From the NCBI GenBank assembly GCA_018000455.1, contig JAGNJW010000003.1:186001-250000 (forward strand): a DNA stretch of 64,000 nucleotides, read 5' to 3'. A program made the position numbers and the translations under genes. Position 1 is the first letter of the stretch, and each line of letters opens with the position of its first letter. Source of the DNA: Acidobacteriota bacterium. GTDB taxonomy: Bacteria; Acidobacteriota; Vicinamibacteria; Vicinamibacterales; UBA2999. The notes beneath the pieces are model-generated. The model was not told the DNA's origin. It saw nothing but the letters and a program-made list of their open reading frames with translations, and did not search any database. Positions 18,366-28,037 of the stretch are shown piece after piece.

Positions 18366-21300
18366 GTGTATCCTCCTCGACGGGTCGTGGTGTCTCGGTC
18401 CTCGTTCCAGATCGTCGTCTCGCCGTCGGCCAAAGCGCGCGGCGAGGCCGCGCGTCGCTTCGTCGAGGAGCACGCGCGGGCCGGTGTACTCGTGGTGGGC
18501 GCGTCGAGGGCGGCGGCCGATGAGCTTGCGCTCGACGTCGCCCGTGAGCGTGGAGCACTGGCCGGTGTCACGCGAATGTCGTTCGGCGAGCTGGCCACCA
18601 GGATCGCACTGCCCGTTCTCGCCGAGCGGCTGGCGGCACCGGGAAGTGCCCTCGGCGTCGAAGCGATGGTGGCGCGAGCGTCATTCGACGTCCGCAAGGC
18701 CGGGGAGCTGAGCTATTTCGATCCGGTCGCGGACCTGCCGGGATTTCCGCGCGCGGTAACGCGCACGCTGAGCGAACTGCAGCTTGCCGAGGTGCCGCTC
18801 GAGGCGCTGGCCGCGGTGGATCGCGTCGGCCCGGACCTGGCGGCGCTGGCGCGACGGGTGGCCAAAGAGGCCGCTCGGGCCGGTGCCGTGAGTCGTGCCG
18901 ACGTCGTCACGACGGCCGCCGGCCGCATCGCCGCCGTGCCCGACGCGCTGCCGGCGCGCCACCTGCTCCTGCTCGACGTCGCGGTGAACTCGGCCGCGCA
19001 GCGGCGCCTCTTGGCCGCACTCGTCGCGGCCTCGTCGCACTGCCTGGCCGTCGTGCCCGACGGCGACGCGCCCACGCTGGCGGCGTTCCGCGCCGAGGGC
19101 GCGGTCGAGGCATCGGCCTCTGTCGACGGCGCGCTCGCCGCGTCTGGCCGAGACGCGCCGACCAGCGACGCCCTGGCACGGCTCCAGCGATGGCTCTTCT
19201 CACCCGACGCCCCGCCGGTAGACGTCCTCGACGACACCGTGCAAATCTTCTCGGCGCCGGGCGAAGGGCGCGAGGCGGTCGAGATCGTCCGCCGCGTGCT
19301 TGGCGAAGCCGACGCCGGCGTGCCGTTCGACGGGATGGCGGTGTTGCTGCGCGCGCCCCACACCTACCTGGGGTTGCTCGAGCACGCCTTCGCCCGCGCC
19401 GGCGTGCCCGGCTGGTTCGAACGGGGCACGAGACGTCCCGATCCGGCAGGCCGCGCCTTCCTGGCGCTGCTCGCCTGTGCCGACGAGGGCCTGTCGGCGC
19501 GCCGCTTCGCCGAGTACCTCTCGCTCGGTCAGGTCCCCGCACCGACAGCTACCGCGACCGAGACAGGTATGGGGACAGGCCCCAACCACGAGCGCCAGGG
19601 GCCTGTCCCCAGTTCTCGTCCCGATGCTCGGCTGGCGATCTCTGCCGACGATGCCGTCGCGGCGCTCGTGCCGCCCGAGCAGCGCGCGGGGGATCCCGCG
19701 CCGATCGACGAGGCGCCGGGCCCCTCCGAACGCGACGGCTCACGCGTCGTCGCCGGCACACTGCGCGCACCATGGCGGTGGGAGGAACTGCTCGTCGAGG
19801 CCTATGTCATCAAGGGCCTGGCGCGGTGGCAGCGCCGCCTGCCAGGGCTTCGCAACGAGTACGATCGCCGCTGGCGCGAGCTGGCCGACGAAGACCGCGA
19901 CTCGCCACGCCTGCGCGCGCTCGAGCGCGATCGCGAGCAGCTCGGACACCTCGAGGGTTTCGCGCTACCGGTCGTGGCCGTGCTCGACCAGTGGCACGCG
20001 CCGCGCACGTGGGCCGATTGGATTCGCGAGTTCGCGACGCTCGTGCCGCAAGTGCTGCGACAGCCGGCCCGAGTCGCTCGCGTGCTCGCCGAGATGGCCC
20101 CGCTCGGAAGCGTTGGTCCCGTCTCGCTGCGCGAGGTGCGCGACGTTCTCACACCGCGTCTTCTCACGCTCACGCACGAACCGCCGCGGCGACGGCACGG
20201 CCGCGTGTTCATCGGCACGCCGCAGGGCGCGCGCGGCCGCACGTTCTCGGTCGTGTTCGTGCCTGGAATGGCCGAGCGCCTCTTCCCGCAGCGCCTCCGC
20301 GAAGACGCGCTGCTGCTCGATGCCCGCCGCGCGGCGCTCGATCCGGCGCTCGCCGTGGCTGACAGGCGCGCCGACGACGAGCGGTTGCAGCTGCGTCTGG
20401 CCGTCGGCGCGGCGACCGCGCGCGTGCACCTGTCGTATCCGCGCCTCGAGCTCGCCGAGTCGCGGCCGCGCGTGCCGTCGTTCTACGTCCTCGACGTCGT
20501 GCGTGCCACCACCGGCACCATTCCGCGCTACCTGGCCTTGGCGGCCGAGGCTGCGGCCAAGGGCGGCGCCTGGCTCGACTGGCCCGCACCGCGCGATCCA
20601 CTTGCCGCCATCGACGACATGGAGCACGACCTCGCCGTGCTCCTCCCGCTGCTCAGGGCGCCGGCTGCCGCCCGCGGCCGCGACGAGGGCCGGGCCCGCT
20701 ATCTGCTCGAACTGAATGCCCCGCTGCGCCGGTCGGTCATCGAACGCTGGTCGCGCTGGCAGCCCCGATGGTCCACGGCCGATGGCCTGACGCGAGTGCA
20801 GCCGCTGACCGCGCCGGCGCTGGCCGCGCAGCGGCTCGCCGCGCGACCCTACTCGCTCACGGCTCTGCAGCGCTTTGCGGCCTGCCCGTACCAATTTCAG
20901 CTCGCGGCGATTTACCAACTGGCGCCGCTCGAGGTACCGGCGCCGCTCCAGCGCCTCGATCCGCTCACCCGCGGCAGCCTCTTCCACGAGATCCAGACGA
21001 CCTTCTTCCGCACCCTGGTGAAGAACGGCATGTTGCCGCTGGTGCCCGGGCACACCACGGGCGCGCGTGGACAGCTCGAATGGGCGATCACGGCAATCAC
21101 CACCAAGGCCTACGACGATCTGGCGCCGGCCATCGACCGCGTCTGGCACGACGAGATCGCCGGCCTGCGCCGCGACCTGTATCTCTGGTTCGACGAGATG
21201 GTGGTCCCCGACGCCGCCCACTGGGTGCCCGAGCGGTTCGAACTGGCCTTCGGCCTGCCGCTCGATAGCGGCCGCGACGAGGCGTCCGTGCGCGAGCCGG

Positions 21301-21776
21301 TTGGCGTCGGCGAGACCCGCTTCCGGCTGCGCGGGTCGATCGACCTCGTGGAACGCCGGCTGCGCGATCGAGCCCTGCGGGTGACCGATCACAAGACCGG
21401 CAAGAACCGCACGACACCGGCGACGATCGTGGAGGGCGGCCGCGTTCTGCAGCCGGTGCTCTACGCCGTGGCGCTCGAGGCGTTGATGGGTGAACCGGTC
21501 GTTGAATCACGCCTGTCGTATTGCACGACGGCCGGCCAGTTCACCGTGCGCAGCATCGCGCTCGACGAGCACATCCGGAAGCGCGGCCTCGAAGTGCTCG
21601 AGATCGTCGACCGCGCCATCGAACACGGCATGCTGGCTGCCAAGCCCGGCCTCATCGGCAACCACGCCGTCTGCGACTATTGCGATTTCAGGCCGGTGTG
21701 CGGGCCCGATGAGCCGCGGCGCACGGGCAACAAGCCCGCGGTGCCAGACCTCGATGCCCTGCGGAGGATGCCGTGA
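18366..21776 (+). CDS. addB: AddB-like ATP-dependent nuclease subunit
   Basis: A protein of about 1136 residues related to AddB/RecC-type subunits of the recombination nuclease. GTG 18366 is the most upstream reasonable start; a later start is possible. The N-terminal helicase-like half has no Walker A motif, as in proteobacterial AddB, so it probably does not hydrolyse ATP. The C-terminal RecB-type nuclease has TDHKTGKN (Asp1008, Lys1010). An iron-sulfur ligand set is visible: Cys840 (FAACPYQ) and Cys1103, 1106 and 1112 in C-x2-C-x5-C, identical in spacing to Bacillus AddB. It overlaps addA by 4 nt (GTGA), so the two are translationally coupled and should form one complex. A 40-bp palindromic element is inserted in frame at about residue 402. 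Confidence 0.88.
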   Translation: MYPPRRVVVSRSSFQIVVSPSAKARGEAARRFVEEHARAGVLVVGASRAAADELALDVARERGALAGVTRMSFGELATRIALPVLAERLAAPGSALGVEAMVARASFDVRKAGELSYFDPVADLPGFPRAVTRTLSELQLAEVPLEALAAVDRVGPDLAALARRVAKEAARAGAVSRADVVTTAAGRIAAVPDALPARHLLLLDVAVNSAAQRRLLAALVAASSHCLAVVPDGDAPTLAAFRAEGAVEASASVDGALAASGRDAPTSDALARLQRWLFSPDAPPVDVLDDTVQIFSAPGEGREAVEIVRRVLGEADAGVPFDGMAVLLRAPHTYLGLLEHAFARAGVPGWFERGTRRPDPAGRAFLALLACADEGLSARRFAEYLSLGQVPAPTATATETGMGTGPNHERQGPVPSSRPDARLAISADDAVAALVPPEQRAGDPAPIDEAPGPSERDGSRVVAGTLRAPWRWEELLVEAYVIKGLARWQRRLPGLRNEYDRRWRELADEDRDSPRLRALERDREQLGHLEGFALPVVAVLDQWHAPRTWADWIREFATLVPQVLRQPARVARVLAEMAPLGSVGPVSLREVRDVLTPRLLTLTHEPPRRRHGRVFIGTPQGARGRTFSVVFVPGMAERLFPQRLREDALLLDARRAALDPALAVADRRADDERLQLRLAVGAATARVHLSYPRLELAESRPRVPSFYVLDVVRATTGTIPRYLALAAEAAAKGGAWLDWPAPRDPLAAIDDMEHDLAVLLPLLRAPAAARGRDEGRARYLLELNAPLRRSVIERWSRWQPRWSTADGLTRVQPLTAPALAAQRLAARPYSLTALQRFAACPYQFQLAAIYQLAPLEVPAPLQRLDPLTRGSLFHEIQTTFFRTLVKNGMLPLVPGHTTGARGQLEWAITAITTKAYDDLAPAIDRVWHDEIAGLRRDLYLWFDEMVVPDAAHWVPERFELAFGLPLDSGRDEASVREPVGVGETRFRLRGSIDLVERRLRDRALRVTDHKTGKNRTTPATIVEGGRVLQPVLYAVALEALMGEPVVESRLSYCTTAGQFTVRSIALDEHIRKRGLEVLEIVDRAIEHGMLAAKPGLIGNHAVCDYCDFRPVCGPDEPRRTGNKPAVPDLDALRRMP
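19571..19610. repeat. REP-like palindrome inserted in frame in addB
   Basis: GGGGACAGGCCCC and GGGGCCTGTCCCC form a perfect 13-bp inverted repeat (14 bp with the flanking T/A) around a 14-nt loop. It encodes a low-complexity tract between helicase-like segments of AddB. Related copies of the ACAGGCCCC core occur at 61192-61225. It looks like a dispersed palindromic element rather than part of the protein fold. Confidence 0.7.
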
Positions 21777-24700
21777 CGGTGCCGGTGGCCGACGCCATCG
21801 ACCGCGCGCTCATCGCCGACGCCCTCGATGCGACCCTCGTCGTCGAGGCGGCTGCCGGCACTGGCAAGACCACCGAGCTCGTGAAGCGCATCGTGCGCCT
21901 CGTCGAAACGGGCCGCGCCACCATCGACCAGATTGTGGCGGTGACCTTCTCGGAGAAGGCCGCCGGTGAACTCAAGCTGCGCCTGCGCGAGCAGCTCGAA
22001 CATGCCCTCGGCGCCGCCGGCGGCGAGGCGGCGATGCGCCTCGCACACGCCGTGCAGCGCTTCGAAGAGGCGCACGTCAGCACGATTCACGGCTTCTGTG
22101 CCGACCTGCTGCGTGAACGCCCGGTGGAGGCGCGCATCGATCCGTCGTTTGCCGTGCTCACCGAGGGTCAGGCCTCGCGTCTCTTTGACGAGGCTTTCGC
22201 TGACTGGCTGCAGCGCGAGCTCGACCAGCCGCGCGAGGGCGTGCGCCGGTCGCTGCGTCGCGTGACGACGCGCCGGTTCGGCCAGGACGAAGACGACGAC
22301 GCCCCGATTGCGCGGTTGAAGCGCGCGGGTCGCGAGCTGCTCGAATGGCGCGACCATCCGACGCCCTGGATGCAGCCGGACGGCTTCAACCGCGACGCTG
22401 ACATCGATCACCTGCTCGACGCGCTGGCGGCATTCGCCGGCGCGACCGCCGACCCGATCAGCCGGAGTGACTTGCTGGTCAGGGCCATCGCGCCGCTGAG
22501 ACGTGCCTGGGACGAGATCCGGCCGCTGCGTGCCCGGGCGTTACCGGACTACGACGGGTGGGAAGCGGCGTTGTGTGAGCTGGCCGCGCAGGAGCGGTCG
22601 CTAGGCGGCGGACGGCGGACGTCCGGGCAGTACTCGCGGAAGGTGTCCAACGCCGACGTCATCGCCATGCGCGATGCGATCGTGGACGCCCTGGCGGCCT
22701 TCCGGGCGGCCGCCGACGCCAGCCTCGCGGCCCTCGTGCACGAAGCCTTGGGCGATGCCGTGCGGCACTACGAAGCGCGCAAGCTTCGCGCCGGGGCGGT
22801 GGACTTCCTCGACCTGCTGATTCAGGCGCGCAACCTGGTCCGCGACGACGTCGACGTGCGGCGCGACTTCCAACACCGCTTCCGCTACCTGCTGGTCGAT
22901 GAGTTCCAGGATACCGATCCACTGCAGGCGGAGCTGCTCCTGCTGCTGGCCGCCGACGAGCAGACCGATACTGCCACTCCGGCGGTCGAACGGCGGGTGC
23001 GGCCCGGCGCGCTCTTCATCGTGGGCGATCCGAAGCAGTCGATCTACCGCTTCCGCCGCGCCGATGTCGGCGTCTATCGCGCCATCTGCGAGCGCCTGGT
23101 GGCCGAAGGCGCCACGCGCGTGCGCCTGCGCACGAGCTTTCGCAGCGTGCCTGCCATCCAGCGGGCGGTGAATGCCGCCTTCAGCACCCACATGACCGGT
23201 GACCGGGCGTCGCTCCAGGCCGACTACGTGGAACTCCAGCCGGCGCGCGCCGACGTGCCGGCGCAGCCGGCGGTCGTCGCCCTGCCCGTGCCCCGTCCAC
23301 TGAGCGACCGCGGCAACGTCACACAAGCCGCGATTGCCGCGTCGCTGCCTGCGGCGGTGGGGGAGTTCGTGCGCTGGCTGGTGCGCGACAGCGGCTACAC
23401 CGTGCCCGACGAGCACCCGCCAGCCGCCGAGGGCCCGCTGCCGCGGCGTCCGATCCGCGCCGGCGACGTGTGTCTGCTGTTTCGCCGCTTCCTCGACTTC
23501 CAGACGGATGTGACCCGCGACTACGTCGAGGCGCTCGAAGCCCGTGGCCTGACGCACCTGCTGGTGGGCGGCAAGGCGTTCCACGAGCGCGAGGAAGTGG
23601 ATGCGCTCCGGACGGCGCTCACCGCCATCGAGTGGACCGACGATGCGCTCAGCGTGTTTGCCACTTTGCGCGGTCCTTTTTTCGCCGTGTCCGAAGAGGA
23701 ACTGCTGGCCTGGCATGCGCTCGGTCATGGGTTCCGGCCGCACCATGTGCCTGAAGACGCGCCGGCGGCGCTGGCGGCCGTGGCCGAGGCGCTCTCGACG
23801 CTGGCCGAGCTGAGCCGTCTGCGTAACGCCCGGCCCGTGGCCGAGACGATCGGCCGCCTGCTCGAGGCCACCCGCGCGCATGTCGGCTTCGTGCTCTGGC
23901 GTGGCGGCGAACAGGTGCTGGCCAACGTGCTGCAGATCGCCGAGCTGGCGCGCCGCTTCGAGGCTGATGGCGGCCTGTCGTTTCGCGGCTTCGTGGACGA
24001 ACTGCGCGAGGCGGCCGATCGCGCCCCGGCGCCGGAGGCGCCGATTCTCGAAGAGGGCACCGACGGCGTGCGCCTCATGACGGTACACAAGGCCAAGGGC
24101 CTCGAGTTCCCGGTCGTGATCCTGGCCGACATCGGCTGCCGGATGAGCCGCGACGAGGCGCAGCGCTATCTCGACTCGGCGCGCGGCCTGGCCGCCATCA
24201 AGCTGGCCGGCTGGGCGCCGCTCGATCTGCGAATGAACAACGCGCTCGAGGCGTCGCGCGACAAGGCGGAAGGCGTGCGACTGGCCTACGTGGCGGCCAC
24301 ACGCGCCAGGGATCTGCTGGTGGTGCCAGCCATTGGGGATGGACCCGACGACAAGCACTGGGTGCAGCCGCTCGCAGCGGCAATCTATGGTGGCGACGCG
24401 GTGACGGCGGTTGGCGTGCCGGCCTTCACCGGCAAGGACACACATCTCGATCGACCGCCCTCGAACATGCCCACCCTTCACACGATGCGTCCCGGTGCTT
24501 ACGGGCACGTCGATCCCACAACCGGCGAGTCCTACACCGTCGCCTGGTGGGATCCCCTGGCGCTCGACCGCCCGGGAGCCGAGCGTCGTGGCCTGCGCCA
24601 CGAGCACCTGATCCACAAGGATGCGCCGGCCGATGTGGTGGCCGCCGATCGCGCCGGCTACGACCGGTGGCGCGCCTGGCGGACGTCGGTGCTCGAGCGG

Positions 24701-25285
24701 GGTGCCGCCTCGAGCCGTCGGGTCATGACGGCTACCGAATGGGCGGACGCCAGCCTCGAGGGCGCGGTCGGCACGCCGCCTGACATCGCCGCCGTGGCCG
24801 CCGGTATCACCGTCGTCGACGTCGGAGGCGACGGCGGAGCGCGGCCCTCCGGGCGCCGCTTCGGCACGTTGCTGCACGCGCTGCTCGCGCACGTGCCGCT
24901 CGATGCGTCGGTCGAGGCGATTGCGCGGATGGCGGCGATGCAGGCGCGCATGCTGAATGCGTCCGACGACGAGCGCGCTTTCGCGGCTGAAGCCGCCGAA
25001 CGCGCTCTGGCCCACGACGTCTTCGTCAGAGCGCGAGCGGCGGTGGCTGCCGGGCGCGCCTGTCAGCGCGAGATGCCGCTTGCCGCCATGGCCGGAGGCG
25101 TGCTCGTGGACGGACAGGCCGATCTGGCCTTCGACGACGGCGCGTCGTGGGTGGTCGTGGACTTCAAGAGCGACGTCGCCATCGCCAGCGCCGAACCGGG
25201 CTACCGCCTCCAGGTGGCTTTCTATGCGAACGCGGTGAGCCGCGCCTACGACCGGCCGGTCGAGGCGCTGCTGCTGCGGGTGTGA
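21773..25285 (+). CDS. addA: AddA-like helicase-nuclease subunit (UvrD/RecB type)
   Basis: A 1170-residue superfamily 1 helicase fused to a RecB-type nuclease. GTG 21773 overlaps the addB stop. Walker A is EAAAGTGKTT (Lys32). Further helicase motifs are AVTFSEKAAGELKLRLRE, the DEFQDTDPLQ Walker B region, GDPKQSIYRFRRAD, MTVHKAKGLEFPVVI and the AYVAATRARDLLVV motif VI. The C-terminal nuclease has VDGQADL and VVVDFKSD (Asp1130, Lys1132). With AddB it would resect double-strand breaks for RecA-dependent repair and degrade foreign linear DNA. It is followed 29 bp later by the type I restriction operon, a common defence-island neighbour. Confidence 0.92.
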   Translation: MTVPVADAIDRALIADALDATLVVEAAAGTGKTTELVKRIVRLVETGRATIDQIVAVTFSEKAAGELKLRLREQLEHALGAAGGEAAMRLAHAVQRFEEAHVSTIHGFCADLLRERPVEARIDPSFAVLTEGQASRLFDEAFADWLQRELDQPREGVRRSLRRVTTRRFGQDEDDDAPIARLKRAGRELLEWRDHPTPWMQPDGFNRDADIDHLLDALAAFAGATADPISRSDLLVRAIAPLRRAWDEIRPLRARALPDYDGWEAALCELAAQERSLGGGRRTSGQYSRKVSNADVIAMRDAIVDALAAFRAAADASLAALVHEALGDAVRHYEARKLRAGAVDFLDLLIQARNLVRDDVDVRRDFQHRFRYLLVDEFQDTDPLQAELLLLLAADEQTDTATPAVERRVRPGALFIVGDPKQSIYRFRRADVGVYRAICERLVAEGATRVRLRTSFRSVPAIQRAVNAAFSTHMTGDRASLQADYVELQPARADVPAQPAVVALPVPRPLSDRGNVTQAAIAASLPAAVGEFVRWLVRDSGYTVPDEHPPAAEGPLPRRPIRAGDVCLLFRRFLDFQTDVTRDYVEALEARGLTHLLVGGKAFHEREEVDALRTALTAIEWTDDALSVFATLRGPFFAVSEEELLAWHALGHGFRPHHVPEDAPAALAAVAEALSTLAELSRLRNARPVAETIGRLLEATRAHVGFVLWRGGEQVLANVLQIAELARRFEADGGLSFRGFVDELREAADRAPAPEAPILEEGTDGVRLMTVHKAKGLEFPVVILADIGCRMSRDEAQRYLDSARGLAAIKLAGWAPLDLRMNNALEASRDKAEGVRLAYVAATRARDLLVVPAIGDGPDDKHWVQPLAAAIYGGDAVTAVGVPAFTGKDTHLDRPPSNMPTLHTMRPGAYGHVDPTTGESYTVAWWDPLALDRPGAERRGLRHEHLIHKDAPADVVAADRAGYDRWRAWRTSVLERGAASSRRVMTATEWADASLEGAVGTPPDIAAVAAGITVVDVGGDGGARPSGRRFGTLLHALLAHVPLDASVEAIARMAAMQARMLNASDDERAFAAEAAERALAHDVFVRARAAVAAGRACQREMPLAAMAGGVLVDGQADLAFDDGASWVVVDFKSDVAIASAEPGYRLQVAFYANAVSRAYDRPVEALLLRV

Positions 25286-25314
25286 GGACGGGGTAGTAGG
25301 ATCCTCGTCACACG

Positions 25315-26848
25315 ATGATTACGGGCACCATCAAGTCACAAGTCGATCAGGTCTGGAACGCCTTCTGGTCGGGGGGCATCTCGAACCCGCTCGAAGTGAT
25401 CGAGCAGATCACCTACCTGCTCTTCATTCGCCGCCTCGACGACATCCAGACCCTGCGACTGAATCAGCGCGCCCGCACGAAGGAGCCGGTCAATCTCATC
25501 TTCCCGGAGGGCAGCGACTCGAAGGGGCGGCCGTACTCAGACTACCGCTGGTCGGCGCTGCGCAACATGCCACCGGGCGAGATGCTGACGGTGGTGGGCG
25601 AGCACGTGTTCCCCTTCCTGCGAACGCTCGGCGGCGATGGCTCCACCTACGCGCAGCACATGAAGGACGCACGCTTCACCATCCCCACGGCTGCGCTCCT
25701 GGCCAAGGTCGTGGACCTCATCGCCGAGATTCCCCTCGAAGGCCGCGACACCTCCGGCGACCTCTACGAGTACATGCTCGGCAAGATCGCCTCCGCCGGG
25801 CAGAACGGGCAGTTCCGCACTCCGCGCCACATCATCAAGCTGATGGTGGAACTCACCGCGCCGCAGCCGAAGGACAAGATCTGCGACCCGGCGAGCGGCA
25901 CCTGCGGCTTTCTCGTGGCTGCGGCTGACTACGTGCGCCAGCACCATCCGCGCTCGCAGTCGGACGAGGTGCTCAGCGACCACTTTCACCACCACATGTT
26001 TCACGGGTTCGACTTCGACAACACGATGCTCCGCATCGGCAGCATGAACATGCTGCTGCACGGCATCGAGAACCCGGATGTGAGCTACCGCGACTCGCTG
26101 TCGAAAGACCAACGAAGCGGTGGAAGAAGCCTTCACGCTCGTGCTGGCCAACCCGCCCTTCGCCGGCAGTCTCGACTACGAGAACACCGCCAAAAACCTG
26201 CTACAGGTGGTGAAGACCAAGAAGACGGAACTGCTGTTCCTGGCGCTCTTCCTGCGGCTGCTGAAACCCGGCGGCCGCGCCGCCGTGATCGTGCCCGACG
26301 GCGTGCTATTCGGTTCGAGCAAGGCCCACAAGGAACTGCGCCGCGTGCTGGTGGAAGACCAGAAACTCGACGCCGTCGTTTCGCTCCCCGGCGGCGTCTT
26401 CCGCCCCTACGCCGGCGTCTCCACCGCCATCCTGCTCTTCACGAAAACCAGCAGCGGCGGCACCGACAACGTGTGGTTCTACGACGTGGACGCCGACGGC
26501 TGGAGCCTTGACGACAAACGCAACCCGCTCCTGCCAGAGGAGAAGCTCGGCCCCGTTTCCGCGGAAACGTTGACCGCTGAAGAACACGCGAAGAACAACC
26601 TGCCCGACGTGCTGGCCCGCTGGCGCGACCGCGCCGGCGCCGAACGCGACCGTCCGCGCACCGCGCAGAGCTTCTGCGTGCTCAAGGCCGACATCGCAGC
26701 GCAGGGCTACGACCTGTCACTGAACCGCTACAAGGAGGTCGTGCACGAGGAAGTGGCGCACCGGTCGCCAAAGGAGATTCTGGCGGAGCTGGCGAGGATC
26801 GAGGCGGAGATCGCTGAGCAGCGGAAGGCGCTCGAGGTGTTGCTCTGA
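25315..26848 (+). pseudogene. hsdM: Type I restriction-modification methyltransferase subunit, frameshifted
   Basis: The DNA adenine methyltransferase of a type I system, split by one frameshift. Frame 1 runs from ATG 25315 with HsdM_N (VWNAFWSGGISNPLEVIEQ), the SAM-binding motif DPASGTCGFLVAA and FDFDNTMLRIGSMNMLLHG. At 26109-26110 one surplus C shifts the frame. Removing it reads [20 protein letters not shown], restoring the catalytic NPPF motif and the rest to TGA 26846-26848. The restored protein has about 510 residues, normal for HsdM. It may be a true mutation, a phase-variable state, or a sequencing or assembly error; the otherwise intact protein favours a recent event. A TAGGAT box lies 12 nt before the start. 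It overlaps hsdS by 1 nt. Confidence 0.9.
26554..26569. repeat. 16-bp palindrome CGTTTCCGCGGAAACG, copy 1 (in hsdM)
   Basis: A perfect 16-bp palindrome in the 3' part of hsdM, encoding part of PVSAETLT. Identical copies occur at 30774 and 30833 in the HNH gene of the same operon. Confidence 0.85.
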
Positions 26849-28032
26849 TGGCCGTGTGGCGCACCCTCCCCATCGGGGACTTCTGCGAGATCGTGTCCGG
26901 AGCCACGCCTAGCACTACGGTTCAGGAGTATTGGGACGGAGATGTGCCTTGGGTGACCCCTAAGGATCTCAGCGACTTGGTTGGTAAGCGGATCCACAAG
27001 ACAGGGCGCGAGATCACGAAGGCCGGTCTCGCAAGTTGTTCGGCGGCGTTGCTGCCTGCGGGTGCCGTGCTCCTGAGTTCTCGCGCTCCCATCGGACACG
27101 TCGCGATTGCGGCAGTTGCGATGGCGACGAATCAGGGCTTCAAGAGCCTGGTGCCCAGGTCGGACACTGCTGAGCCGACATATCTGTATTGGTGGTTGAA
27201 GGCCCACCGCAGCCATCTTGAATCGCTCGGCAACGGCGCGACCTTTAAGGAGATCTCCAAAGCGACGGTGGCTCGGGTCGAGGTGCCTCTGCCGCCCCTC
27301 GCCGAGCAGCGCCGCATCGCCGACATCCTCGACCGCGCGGACGCGATGCGCGCCAAGCGGCGCGAGGCGATTGCGCTCCTGGATTCGCTGACCCAGGCAG
27401 TCTTTGTCGACATGTTCGGCGCGCCGGACGGTGGTTCGATCAACGGCGCGACCGCCACGATCGATGACGTCTCGGAAGTCATAACCGGCTATCCGTTTCG
27501 GAGCCATGAATACGTCGAAGACGATGATGCGGTACGGCTCTGCCGAGGAGCTAACGTGCTGCCAGACCGGTTTGACTGGAGCGACCTGGCGCGCTGGCCG
27601 GGGGAGAAGCTGCAGGGGCTTTCCCAGTTTCTGCTTCGCCCTGGTGATATCGTCCTCGCGATGGACCGCCCTTGGATCTCTGAGGGATTCAAAGTGGCGC
27701 GGGTACGTGATGACCACTGTCCTGCACTGCTCGTTCAGCGCGTGGCACGTCTCCGCTTCGAAACCAGGGCCATCGGCGATTTCGTGTTCCACTTGCTCAA
27801 GCAGCCTGCATTCGCGCGTCACTGTCGACCTACGGAAACAACGATTCCGCACATTTCGCCAATTGAGCTCAGGTCGTTCCGCTTCAGTCTCCCCCCATCA
27901 GACGCCCTGGAGCAGTACTCGGCCCGCACCCAAACGGTGGAGCAGATGAAGGCCGCCCACTACGAGTCCCTCGCCGAAATGGATGCCCTCTTCGCCTCCC
28001 TCCAGCACCGCGCCTTCCGCGGGGAGCTGTAG
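26848..28032 (+). CDS. hsdS: Type I restriction-modification specificity subunit
   Basis: A 394-residue HsdS protein that would choose the DNA target for methylation and cleavage. It has the usual two target-recognition domains. The first includes GDFCEIVSGATPSTTVQEYW and GDVPWVTPKDLSD. A central conserved helix follows (LPPLAEQRRIADILDRADAM). The second recognition domain starts IDDVSEVITGYPFRS, and a second helical repeat ends the protein (EQMKAAHYESLAEMDALFAS). Base composition is more AT-rich than in its neighbours, as is common for these variable, often exchanged genes. ATG 26848 overlaps the hsdM stop (TGATG). Confidence 0.92.
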   Translation: MAVWRTLPIGDFCEIVSGATPSTTVQEYWDGDVPWVTPKDLSDLVGKRIHKTGREITKAGLASCSAALLPAGAVLLSSRAPIGHVAIAAVAMATNQGFKSLVPRSDTAEPTYLYWWLKAHRSHLESLGNGATFKEISKATVARVEVPLPPLAEQRRIADILDRADAMRAKRREAIALLDSLTQAVFVDMFGAPDGGSINGATATIDDVSEVITGYPFRSHEYVEDDDAVRLCRGANVLPDRFDWSDLARWPGEKLQGLSQFLLRPGDIVLAMDRPWISEGFKVARVRDDHCPALLVQRVARLRFETRAIGDFVFHLLKQPAFARHCRPTETTIPHISPIELRSFRFSLPPSDALEQYSARTQTVEQMKAAHYESLAEMDALFASLQHRAFRGEL

Positions 28033-28037
28033 ACCGT

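Noticed and set aside
22601-25015. 804-codon minus-strand frame inside addA
   Set aside because: The opposite strand carries all helicase motifs in order; the antisense product is low-complexity His/Gln/Arg-rich sequence.
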